A DNA stretch of 64,000 bases from JAGSPQ01 sp038206395 (GTDB taxonomy: Bacteria; Myxococcota; Myxococcia; Myxococcales; Myxococcaceae). The stretch lies in NCBI GenBank assembly GCA_038206395.1, contig JBBRAX010000026.1:1-64000 (forward strand). The letters run 5' to 3'. Both the position numbers and the translations under genes were made by a program. The notes under the pieces were generated by a model. It was not told where the DNA came from, did not search any database, and was given only the letters and a program-made list of their open reading frames with translations. This document shows, piece by piece, positions 6,872-15,145 of the stretch; the stretch's first letter is position 1; the number at the start of each line of letters is the position of its first letter.

Positions 6872-7741
6872 CTAGCTCCTGCGTTTCGCCGCGTCGAGGT
6901 GCTTCTTTGCCGATTCGAGGCGCTTGTTCGATTGGACGAGCTCTGCTTCCAGGCGCTCGACGTCCGCGCGAGCCGCTTCCACGGCTTCCACGGCCTCCGC
7001 GGCCTCCGCGACTGCTTGCAGCTTTGCGGCTTCCTGTTTCTCGCGTTCGGCGCGCTCGCGCGCCTCCTTCGCGTTGTGCGCTTCCTGCTGTTCCCGCTCC
7101 TTCTCGCTCTGCGCGACCTTCCTTCTCGCTTCGGCTTCGCGCTCCTTCTCTTCCTTTGAAGCCTGCTTCGCTGCCGCCTCTTCGTCCGCTTCACGCTCGG
7201 TCTGTTCATCCGCGGCCTTCGTCTCGACGGCCGCTTCCTCGCGCTTCTTCGCAGTCCTTTTCTCCTGCTCGGGCGGCGGCGCGGACACGATCCCCAGAGA
7301 CGCAAACCCAGGCGCCTCGAGATCTTCGGACAGCATCCCGGGCTCCGAGTCGCCGAAATCACCGCGGGCGGCGATCGCCGATAGGGTGAAGCCAATTCGA
7401 TGCAGGGTCGCATCGGCCGCGGCATTTCCCGCCTCGACCAACAGCTCAGCCGCCCGAGCCCGCAGCCGGGCGAGCGCCGCTTTGTGCTCGGCCATCACCC
7501 CGAGGTCACCCTTCCGGACCTGCTGAGCCGTCGCGAGCATGGTGTCGAACGTCTCGCGCTCGACCCACCACAGCTGATTCACCGCCCACGCCGACACGGA
7601 CGGCCGCGAAAGCTTCAGAAATGCCGCCGCCTCTTCCTTGTGCCCTGCCTTCTTCACCTCGCCTCCGAGCCGCTTGCGCTCGGTGACGAACGCTGTATGC
7701 GGCGCGCGAAACAGCGCCTCTTTCGCGTCGGGGACTTTCAT
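6872..7741 (-). CDS. Coiled-coil protein with conserved N-terminal helical domain
   Basis: The product has 289 residues from ATG 7741, which overlaps the stop of the upstream gene (ATGA). Residues 1-75 hold a compact domain with PSVSAWAVNQLWWVER, a motif seen in uncharacterised bacterial proteins that combine it with a long helix. From about residue 165 to the end the sequence is almost pure Glu/Lys/Arg/Ala heptads, so a long coiled coil is predicted. There is no signal peptide. A structural or scaffold role is possible, but the function is unknown. Probably cotranscribed with the TIGR02996 protein. Confidence 0.65.
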   Translation of the reverse strand: MKVPDAKEALFRAPHTAFVTERKRLGGEVKKAGHKEEAAAFLKLSRPSVSAWAVNQLWWVERETFDTMLATAQQVRKGDLGVMAEHKAALARLRARAAELLVEAGNAAADATLHRIGFTLSAIAARGDFGDSEPGMLSEDLEAPGFASLGIVSAPPPEQEKRTAKKREEAAVETKAADEQTEREADEEAAAKQASKEEKEREAEARRKVAQSEKEREQQEAHNAKEARERAEREKQEAAKLQAVAEAAEAVEAVEAARADVERLEAELVQSNKRLESAKKHLDAAKRRS

Positions 7742-9390
7742 CCGCAGATCCGTTTCACCTGGGCCTCGATCTTCTTCGCCACTTTCGGCGACGCCTTCTG
7801 AATCTCCAGCGTCACCTCGGTGAAGGTCCTTGCCGGCAGGCGTCCGAGCACCGGCAGCAGCTCTGCCTCGTGGAAGTAGTCGGCCGAACCCGAGCGCGTC
7901 GGATCCGGCAGTCCCGTGACTTCGAGCCTCCACTTCGCCACGACGCGCGTCGCGCTGAACGAGACCCCGGGCCCCGGTTCCCAACCCTGGGACGAATAAG
8001 AGAGGACATCGATGCGCGGCAGCTTCGACGAAGCCACCTGGCCGAACCTCTCGTCAAAGCCGTGGCCCGTCACCGTCAGCCGCTCGAGCCCACCGAACCA
8101 CGGCATGCCCATCAACTGCTTCAGTACCAGGGCCTTCGGCTGCCCCGCGACGCGCAGCGCACGCAGCGCCGGCACCTTCGCCGCCTTGAACATCGCCGCG
8201 TCCGGCGCGCTGATCGTTTCTGCATGAAATCCGTAGTCGAAACCCAGCCGTTCGAGCTTCGACGTGTCGAGCCCGAGCGCTTTTCGCAGCAACTCCAGCG
8301 AAGGCCCGTCGAACACGCGCAGCCGCGGCACGCACCCGAGCACCTTCGCCTCGAGCTTCGGGCTCAGCCGCTGCGACGGCACCGAGAGCTCTTCGATGTT
8401 CGCCCAGCCCGGCTCTTCGGCGACGCCCCAATCGGCGACGGGGTCGACCCGCATCCCGACCAACACGCCGCGCAGCTTTCCGATCCACTCCTTGCCGTGC
8501 TTCTTCACCAGCGCAGCGACCTTCTTCTCTTCCGCCGCGGTCAGCGCGCGATCCGCCAGCTGCAGCGACATCAGCTCGCCGCGCGGGTTCCCCTGCTCGA
8601 GCAACCAGTCGGCCCACGCGGCCCGGCGACCCAGATCCCCTGGAGCCGCCATCACCCATGCCTCGAACTCCTCCGCAGTCTTCGGAGGCCCCCTTTCCTT
8701 CACCGCCGCCTTCCGCGGCGCGGGGTCGAGCCCACCCTTCCAGTGTGACACCCAGTAAGGGCCAGCGAGCGTCGGGTCCTCGACCATCTCGTGCGCCAGC
8801 TCTTCTCGCACCGCCTCGTCCGAGTGAACCGCGATCGCATTGCCGAGCGCATTCCAGATCGGATGCATCGCGTTGCTGACGAGCCGCCCACGGTGCGCCG
8901 CCACTGCCGCCTTTGCGATGCGCGCGTCTTTCGGCCAACCCAGCAGCGCGCTGGCGCGTTCGGCGATCTGTGTCGCAGCCCCATCGAGGAGATCATTCAG
9001 CAGCCCGTCGAGCTTCGCGAAGTCATGGGTGCCAGAGGTCGCCAACCACCGAGGACGTGGCTTGGTGGGCAGCACGATCGTGGCGGGCTTCGATGGCCCG
9101 TCGAGTACGCGAAGAATCAGCGCCGACGTCGACGCCATCGACTCGATCAGCCACCTCCGCATCCAGGTGTCGGGCCACGCCGTCTTCGTCTTCTTCGACG
9201 CCTTCTCGAGGAACGCGAGGTCCGTGCGCTGCGCAGCGGCGGCCAGATTCCAGAGGGCGAGCGACAGGTGCGGCAACGCCGAGTCCGATCGATACGGCGG
9301 GTCCATCAGCACCGCCTTCACTGCCTTCGGCCCAATCGGCTTCTGCAGTGCCTTCGGCAGCTGCGCCTCGAGCTCTGCGATCTTCGCCAT
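7738..9390 (-). CDS. TIGR02996-domain protein with leucine-rich-like repeats
   Basis: The product has 550 residues from ATG 9390; extending upstream would run into the divergent gene's leader. Around residues 270-300 the segment RAAWADWLLEQGNPRGE is the hallmark of the TIGR02996 repeat-companion domain of myxobacteria and planctomycetes. After it come irregular repeats with Leu-rich turns (PALRALRVAGQP, GLERLTVTG), resembling degenerate leucine-rich repeats. The N-terminal 260 residues are helical and unassigned. Such proteins are thought to bind other proteins. Coupled to the coiled-coil gene downstream by a 4-bp overlap. Confidence 0.7.
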   Translation of the reverse strand: MAKIAELEAQLPKALQKPIGPKAVKAVLMDPPYRSDSALPHLSLALWNLAAAAQRTDLAFLEKASKKTKTAWPDTWMRRWLIESMASTSALILRVLDGPSKPATIVLPTKPRPRWLATSGTHDFAKLDGLLNDLLDGAATQIAERASALLGWPKDARIAKAAVAAHRGRLVSNAMHPIWNALGNAIAVHSDEAVREELAHEMVEDPTLAGPYWVSHWKGGLDPAPRKAAVKERGPPKTAEEFEAWVMAAPGDLGRRAAWADWLLEQGNPRGELMSLQLADRALTAAEEKKVAALVKKHGKEWIGKLRGVLVGMRVDPVADWGVAEEPGWANIEELSVPSQRLSPKLEAKVLGCVPRLRVFDGPSLELLRKALGLDTSKLERLGFDYGFHAETISAPDAAMFKAAKVPALRALRVAGQPKALVLKQLMGMPWFGGLERLTVTGHGFDERFGQVASSKLPRIDVLSYSSQGWEPGPGVSFSATRVVAKWRLEVTGLPDPTRSGSADYFHEAELLPVLGRLPARTFTEVTLEIQKASPKVAKKIEAQVKRICG

Positions 9391-9444
9391 GGCGGGGAGC
9401 AGATCTACTCCCAACCACCGACGCGCGAATGCTAATCCTGACCC

Positions 9445-9852
9445 ATGAATGACTTGTTCTACGCGCACTCGGGCCTGCGGTTTCTAATCCTCCTCGCCGC
9501 AGTGATCGCCGTTGCGATCTGCCTCATCGGGTTGGTGCAGAAGAAGCCGTTCACGAAGGTCGCACGCATCGCCTGCTCGGTGTTCGTCGGGCTGATGCAC
9601 CTGCAGGTGGTGACCGGGCTGATCATGGTCGCGATGGGGCGGTGGCAGGGATACCTGATCGGCCACCTGGTGATGATGCTCCTCGCCCTGGGGCTCGCGC
9701 AGTCGATGGTCATCGTGAACCGGCGGAAGCCCACGCCCGGCTACCTGATGCCGCTGGTCGGAATCGGCGGAGCGTTGCTGCTGATCATCGGCGGCATCTA
9801 CGCCATCGGCCGCTCGCCGTTCTTCTCCAGCATGGGCCAGCACGTCGGCTAG
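9445..9852 (+). CDS. Four-helix membrane protein, possibly cytochrome-b-like
   Basis: The 135-residue product is nearly all membrane: helices at about 10-31, 41-64, 68-89 and 100-121. His residues sit at the start (HSGLRF), in helix 2 (LMHLQVV) and in helix 3 (GHLVMM). This arrangement recalls small proteins labelled cytochrome B in Bacteroidetes and could bind haem, but that is inference. It is divergent from the TIGR02996 gene, with 54 bp between starts. Confidence 0.6.
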   Translation: MNDLFYAHSGLRFLILLAAVIAVAICLIGLVQKKPFTKVARIACSVFVGLMHLQVVTGLIMVAMGRWQGYLIGHLVMMLLALGLAQSMVIVNRRKPTPGYLMPLVGIGGALLLIIGGIYAIGRSPFFSSMGQHVG

Positions 9853-10263
9853 ACCGCCTTCACCATTCGCCTCACTGCGTCGCGCAGCTCGCCGTCGTCG
9901 AGGTGCCCGAAGCCGAGCCGAAGGAAGGGAATCGCGCGCCCGTTCGGCGCGTACTGCCGGCCCGTGAAGAAGCGCACGCCGAGCTTCAAGCTGCGCGCCG
10001 CCCACGCTTCGACGTCGACGTCGTCGGCGACGCGCGCCCACAAGGCGAGGCCTCCGCGGGGGACCTCGAAGGTGAGCACGGCGCCGAGCTGGCGGCGCAG
10101 CAGGCGAACGAGCAGATCTCGCCGCGCGTGAAACACCCGCTTCGCGCGAAGGGAATGCCGCAGCACCTCGCCGTCGTCTATCGGCGAGAGCGAGCACGAG
10201 CTGCTGGGGCAACGGCTGGTGGCTGCGGCGATCCAGCGACAGCGAGAGATCCCAGGTGCGCAT
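9849..10263 (-). pseudogene. MocR/PdxR-type GntR-aminotransferase regulator, remnant
   Basis: The start (10263) encodes MRTWDLSLSLDRRSHQPLPQ, the characteristic N-terminus of a MocR regulator. After about 24 residues the frame is lost near 10184. The other frame then continues with the extreme C-terminus of the aminotransferase-like domain (DDGEVLRHSLRAKR, then FFTGRQYAPNG and LRLGFGHLDDGELRDAV) to the stop at 9849. MocR proteins are usually 450-500 residues, so the DNA-binding helices and the whole PLP domain, some 330 residues, are missing. No function can remain. Its stop overlaps the end of the upstream + strand gene. Confidence 0.8.
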
Positions 10264-10352
10264 CGCGGCGGATGGTACCCCTCAACTGGTACACCCGAAA
10301 TGACCAAACCGGACCTTTTGTCGAGGTCCAGCGGAGAGCAGGTTCCGCGCCC

Positions 10353-11186
10353 ATGAACTTCCGAGCCCTGCTGTTGATCGCGCTGTCCGCCTGTGGTCCC
10401 GAGGTGGTTTCCATCGTCGAGACGCCGCCTGAAGTGACGACGGCGACCAACGCTGAGCTGAAGGTGCCGCGGGAAGACCGCACCGCGACGGTCGATGTCG
10501 GCTCGTGGAACGTCGAGTGGTACGGCGACGCGAACAACGGCCCGACCAACGAAGCGAAGCAGCAGGCGAACGTGGCGCAGGTGTTGTCGCAGCTCGACCT
10601 GGATCTCGTGGGCCTCGTCGAGGTGGTGTCTGAGTCTGCGTTCTTGAACCTGATGGAAAAGCTGCCGGGCCACGCAGGGCTGCTGGTCACCGACCCTCGC
10701 GTCGCGGGCGGCAAGGACTTCTACAGCACGAACGAGCAGAAGGTCGCGCTGGTGTACCGCCGCCGGTTCACCGTCGACTCGGCGCGCGTCGTGCTCTCCG
10801 AGTCGGCGTGGGCGTTCGCAGGCCGGCCTCCGATGGAAGTGAAGCTCAGCTTCAGCGAAGGCGGCCGGCCGCGGACGCTGCTGCTCGTCGGCGACTTGAA
10901 CGATGACCTCGATCGGTCGACGTACCACGGCCTCACGAGTCCCTTCGCGGCGCTGGTGAACGACACCGAGCACTACCGGTTCACGACCGACTCGCTCACA
11001 GCGACGAACACGCCAACGACGGTCGGGTTCTCGTCGACGATTGATCACCACCTCGCGACGCAAGGGCTGGCGGCGCGGTACGTCGAAGGGTCCGCGAAGG
11101 TGCTGCGCGTCGATGCGCAGATCGGTGAGTACGGCACGTCGACCAGCGACCACTACCCCGTGCTGACCCGGTACGACCTCCGGTAG
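10353..11186 (+). CDS. Endonuclease/exonuclease/phosphatase-family lipoprotein, centre missing
   Basis: The 277-residue product starts MNFRALLLIALSACGPE, a short lipoprotein-type signal. The family's blocks are present in order: VGSWNVEWYGD, GLVEVV, VGDLNDDLD, STIDHH and TSDHYPV. Between MEVKLSF and LLLVGDLND, however, the strand that normally carries the active-site His (a VxHxKA-like motif) plus its following helix is absent; roughly 40 residues are lost in frame. Homologues are extracellular nucleases or phosphodiesterases. With the catalytic His region gone this copy is probably inactive, although the frame is intact. Confidence 0.7.
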   Translation: MNFRALLLIALSACGPEVVSIVETPPEVTTATNAELKVPREDRTATVDVGSWNVEWYGDANNGPTNEAKQQANVAQVLSQLDLDLVGLVEVVSESAFLNLMEKLPGHAGLLVTDPRVAGGKDFYSTNEQKVALVYRRRFTVDSARVVLSESAWAFAGRPPMEVKLSFSEGGRPRTLLLVGDLNDDLDRSTYHGLTSPFAALVNDTEHYRFTTDSLTATNTPTTVGFSSTIDHHLATQGLAARYVEGSAKVLRVDAQIGEYGTSTSDHYPVLTRYDLR

Positions 11187-11196
11187 CGGCCGAACG

Positions 11197-14067
11197 TCAG
11201 TGCTTCGCGAGCCACGCATCGGCCCCGTCGGCTTCCTTCCCGGGGACCATCTTCTTGCGAGCGGCGACGGCGAGGTCTTTCGCGCGGGCGGGCTCAGACG
11301 CCCACATCGCCCGGGCGAGCTCGAAGTGAATCCCCGGCGCGGCAGGATGCCTCTCGATCGGCATCAGCGCCGCGGCCTTCTCGAACCTTGCGAGCGCATC
11401 GGCCGGCCGTCCCAGCGCCGCGGTCGCCCGCGCACTGTCGGCGTACACAAGCGCGAGCTCGGGGCTCTTCCCGCCAAGCCGGAGCTCGCTGACGATGAAG
11501 CGATCGAAGTTCTCCAGCGCCTCTTCGTATTTCTTCAGCGACATCAGGCTCCGCCCGTAGTCGACGGCGAGCTGGGTGACGTAGGGGTGGTCCTTGCCGC
11601 TGATGACCTCGAAGTTGGCGACGGCGGCCTTGAGCATCCGCGCCGCCTCTTCGTGCCGGCCGACCGCAGCTTCCAGCGTCCCGGCGATGCGCTGCAGCTG
11701 AAACGAGACCGACGACCGCGCCTCTGGGTGCCGCAGCGCTGTCGCTTCCGACTGCCGCAAATACACGAACCCTTCTGCTGCGCGGCCCGCGCGGCGAAGC
11801 GCATTGGCGAGGCCCAGCTTCCGGCGGACGATCGCGATCGAGTCGTCCTCCTGCGAGAGCATTTCGATCTTCAGCCCGTGCTCCATGCACCGCACGCTTT
11901 CGGCGTAGTCGCCCAGGCTGTCGAACAGCGAGCCGAGCTCGTTCCAGGTCGCCGACAGCGACGGGTGTTCCTTGCCCAGCAGCTTCTCGCGAATCGTGCG
12001 CGACAGCTCGAGCTCGCGGCGCGCCTCGTCGAGCTCGCCCTGTTCCATCAGCACCCAACCGATTGCGGACCGCAGCCGAGCGACGTCGGGTGTCTCGGCG
12101 CCCTCCAGCCGGATGACCGTCGCCAGCGCCTGGTGATAGCGAACGAGCGACGCGACGCGGTCTCCCGCCTGCCACTCGGCGTCACCGAGCCCTTCGTTCA
12201 GCTGCGCCTCGAGCCGTTCATCGCCCCCGAGCCGTTCGATGATGCCGGCCGAGATGGCGGCGAGGGTCCGCCCTTCCGCTGGCCTTTCGAGCCGCCACCC
12301 AATCAGAGAGACGAGCGCATTGAGCACCCTGGCCGACGTCGCGTCATCCGCTCCGGCCTGCGCGAACTGCACCGCGCGTTCATAGGCATCACGCGCCAGC
12401 GCCCAGTTCGCACTTTCCCGTTCGAGCTCGCCCAACTGCGCCTGGGTCTCGGCCTGCGGGCCCGGCAGCTTCAACGCCGCGGCTTCCGCCAATGCGGGAG
12501 CGAGCTTCTCTCTGGCCGCTGCGAACTTCCCCGTCGCCACCAATGCGCGCGCCTGTGCCACCGCCTGCCCGACCCGTGCCACCGCCTCGCGCGACTCTGC
12601 CGGCACCTGCCGCCGCGCCTCGAGGCCCTTCAGGTTCGCGCAGCCTTCCAACGGCGTCAGCTTCGCCACGGCCGCCGCCGATTGATCGACCACGCTCGTG
12701 TCGGCGACCGCGAATGCACCGGCCAGCGCGCCGAGCTCATCCAACCGACGATCGAGACACGTGGTCCGCAACAGCAGCTGGGTATCCGTCTGCTCACCGC
12801 GAATGCGCGTCGCTTCGCATGTCTCGATGCGGGAAGCGACCCAGCGCTTCGCGTAAGCATCGAGACCTGCGCTCACGCTCTGCCACGAGGACGCCGCGTA
12901 GGACTTCCCGGTAGCCGCGAACGCTTCCCTGCCCCGCTGCGCCAGGCCCGCATCCCACACGCCTTCGAGCATCGCGTCGGCACCGCGACACACCTGCGCC
13001 TGTTGCTGCTGCAGGTAGACGAGCGTGCCGCTGATCGCGACCAGCACGAACACCACCGCGCCAGTCGCGACGCGCCGGCGAAGCACCTTCGCCGGGTCCT
13101 TCGTCAGCGCGGCCAGCAGCGCCGCCATCGACGCGTGCCGACTCAACGGGTCTACGGAAAGACCCTTCACGATGACGGGGAAGAGCCAGGGCGGCACCAG
13201 CGAACCCTTCGGCGGCGCAGGCACCTTGCCCAGGTGCGTCGTGTGCGCGAGCTCGGGCAGCGTCTTCCCGCCGAAGGGCCGCGCGCCGTACAGCGCCTCG
13301 TAGAGCGCGATGCAGAAAGAGAACTGGTCGGTGGCCGGCGAGGTGGCGACGCCTGCGTACTGTTCAGGCGACATGTAGCCGGGGCTTCCCATCAGCGCGC
13401 CCGCCTGGGTCAGCGGAGTGTCGAGCGACACCACCCGCCCCGACTCTGAAGCCAGCTCTGCCGCTGGCCGCGTCTTCTCAGACACCCGGGTCGACCGCGC
13501 GATGCCGAAGTCCGCCACGCGGGCGCGGTTGTCGGCGCCGACGAGCACGTTCGCCGGCTTGAAGTCGCGGTGCACCAGGCCGGCCGAGTGCGCCGCAGCG
13601 AGCCCGTGGCCGGCCTGGATGAAGACGTCGAGCACCTGCCGCCAGGTGCGCGGCTCGAGCTGCAGCCAGCGCGCGAGGTTCGAGCCGCGCACGAGCTCCA
13701 TCGCGACGAACACTGAGCTGCCGTGGGTGCCGACGTCGTAGACGGGCAGCACGTTCGGGTGCGACAGCTGCGCCATCGCCTGCGCTTCCCGAAGCAGGCG
13801 CGCCTGCCCGAAGCTGTCGTCGGCGCCGTTAGCGGCAGTCGACCGCAGCAGCTTCACCGCGATCTCGCGCTCGAGCTGGGGGTCGAAGGCTGTGTAGATG
13901 ACGCCCATCCCGCCTTCGCCGATGGCGTCGCGAATGACGTACCGGCCAATCGTCCCGCCGGGCAGCAGCGCAGGCACCGTGCCGCTGTTCTTCCCACTGG
14001 CGATGGCGGTATCGCCGAAACCGCCGTCCAGCGTTTTGGCGTCGGGTGGCAGCCGATCCGAAGTCAT
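11197..14067 (-). CDS. Membrane Ser/Thr protein kinase with C-terminal TPR domain
   Basis: The 956-residue protein has a PknB-type kinase domain at about 40-300: Gly-rich loop GEGGMGVIY, ATP Lys72 (VKLL), HRDFKPAN with His166, DFG, and the SPGYMSPEQ activation-loop end. A transmembrane helix lies at about 330-350. The C-terminal 600 residues are helical TPR-like repeats (LAQLSVDYGRSLM-type pairs, many A-x3-L-G turns) that probably lie outside the membrane as a sensor or protein-binding domain. This architecture is abundant in myxobacteria. The start is close to and divergent from the ion-channel gene (86 bp), so shared control is plausible. Confidence 0.9.
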   Translation of the reverse strand: MTSDRLPPDAKTLDGGFGDTAIASGKNSGTVPALLPGGTIGRYVIRDAIGEGGMGVIYTAFDPQLEREIAVKLLRSTAANGADDSFGQARLLREAQAMAQLSHPNVLPVYDVGTHGSSVFVAMELVRGSNLARWLQLEPRTWRQVLDVFIQAGHGLAAAHSAGLVHRDFKPANVLVGADNRARVADFGIARSTRVSEKTRPAAELASESGRVVSLDTPLTQAGALMGSPGYMSPEQYAGVATSPATDQFSFCIALYEALYGARPFGGKTLPELAHTTHLGKVPAPPKGSLVPPWLFPVIVKGLSVDPLSRHASMAALLAALTKDPAKVLRRRVATGAVVFVLVAISGTLVYLQQQQAQVCRGADAMLEGVWDAGLAQRGREAFAATGKSYAASSWQSVSAGLDAYAKRWVASRIETCEATRIRGEQTDTQLLLRTTCLDRRLDELGALAGAFAVADTSVVDQSAAAVAKLTPLEGCANLKGLEARRQVPAESREAVARVGQAVAQARALVATGKFAAAREKLAPALAEAAALKLPGPQAETQAQLGELERESANWALARDAYERAVQFAQAGADDATSARVLNALVSLIGWRLERPAEGRTLAAISAGIIERLGGDERLEAQLNEGLGDAEWQAGDRVASLVRYHQALATVIRLEGAETPDVARLRSAIGWVLMEQGELDEARRELELSRTIREKLLGKEHPSLSATWNELGSLFDSLGDYAESVRCMEHGLKIEMLSQEDDSIAIVRRKLGLANALRRAGRAAEGFVYLRQSEATALRHPEARSSVSFQLQRIAGTLEAAVGRHEEAARMLKAAVANFEVISGKDHPYVTQLAVDYGRSLMSLKKYEEALENFDRFIVSELRLGGKSPELALVYADSARATAALGRPADALARFEKAAALMPIERHPAAPGIHFELARAMWASEPARAKDLAVAARKKMVPGKEADGADAWLAKH

Positions 14068-14153
14068 GCCTTCTTCTTAGCCGGAAGTTCTCGCTGCCAT
14101 CGGTACCAGACCTCGGCGATGGTGCGTCGCCCTTTCCTCCTGAAGGAGAACCC

Positions 14154-15140
14154 ATGACGGCTGCCGCGCCCCTCTTTGCACTGCTGCTCACCCTGTCGCA
14201 GGCGCCGGCGCCTGCGGCGGTGCCAACTCCTGGTGCCGCGGCTGCCCCAGCCCCGGGCCGCGTCGACGTGATGGTCGGCATCTGGGTGAACCAGATTCAC
14301 GAGGTGAGCCTCAAAGAGAACTACTTCGTCGCGGACTTCTATGTGTGGTTCCGGTGGAAGGGCGAGGACATCAAGCCGCAGAACACCTTCGCGCTGGTCG
14401 ACGGCCGCATCGAGTCGAAGACGGAAGCGGTGACGCGGACGCTGACGGACGGCGAGAACTACGCCTACGTCCGCGTGGTCGCGCGGATGACGAAGTTCTG
14501 GGACGTGCGGAAGTTCCCGCTCGACAACCACCAGCTGTCGATCATCATCGAAGAAGAAGACAGCGAGAGCGACAAGCTCAAGTACATCGTCGACACGGTG
14601 AACTCGGGCACCGAGCCGCGGATCACGGTGCCGGGCTGGGTGCTGGCCGAGAAGGAAGAGGTCGGCGGCCTCGGCACGTACCGTTCGAACTTCGGGGACA
14701 TCACCCTGCCGACGGGCAACGCGTCGAGCTACGCGCGCGCGACGCTGACGATGACCTTCAACCGCGAAGGCACGAACTACATGGCGAAGCTGTTCTTCGG
14801 CCTGTGGATCGCGGTGGCGATCGCCTTCCTCGCCTTCTTCATCAAGCCCACCGACGTGGACCCCCGCTTCGGCCTCGGCGTCGGAGCGATCTTCGCCGCC
14901 ATCGCCTCCGAGTACATCGTCACCTCGTCGCTGCCCGACACGAACATCATCACCCTCGCCGACTGGCTGCACCTCGTCGCCTTCGCGTTCATCTTCGTGT
15001 CCATCGCGCAGTCGACGTGGTCGCTGTGGCTCTTCCAGAATGGGCACGAGGTCCGGTCGAAGAAGATGGACAAGCTCTTCGTGATGCTGCTGCCGCTGAC
15101 GTACGTGATCACCAACGTCGTGCTGATCACAAAAACGTAG
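14154..15140 (+). CDS. Pentameric ligand-gated ion channel homologue (Cys-loop superfamily)
   Basis: The 328-residue protein has a signal peptide and a Pro/Ala linker to about residue 40, then an extracellular ligand-binding beta domain (GIWVNQIHEVSLKENYF; FYVWFRWKG; the FPLDNHQL loop). Four membrane helices follow, at about 211-230, 240-256, 266-290 and 306-326. The FPxD segment corresponds to the Cys loop; as in other prokaryotic pLGICs the two Cys are absent. Such proteins form homopentameric cation or anion channels. Their bacterial roles are largely unknown. ATG 14154 is preceded by AAGGAG with 5-base spacing. It converges on thrA. Confidence 0.85.
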   Translation: MTAAAPLFALLLTLSQAPAPAAVPTPGAAAAPAPGRVDVMVGIWVNQIHEVSLKENYFVADFYVWFRWKGEDIKPQNTFALVDGRIESKTEAVTRTLTDGENYAYVRVVARMTKFWDVRKFPLDNHQLSIIIEEEDSESDKLKYIVDTVNSGTEPRITVPGWVLAEKEEVGGLGTYRSNFGDITLPTGNASSYARATLTMTFNREGTNYMAKLFFGLWIAVAIAFLAFFIKPTDVDPRFGLGVGAIFAAIASEYIVTSSLPDTNIITLADWLHLVAFAFIFVSIAQSTWSLWLFQNGHEVRSKKMDKLFVMLLPLTYVITNVVLITKT

Positions 15141-15145
15141 CGGCT

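Noticed and set aside
11200..13449. A 749-codon open frame antisense to the TPR kinase
   Set aside because: No recognisable domain; the kinase and TPR reading on the other strand is unambiguous.
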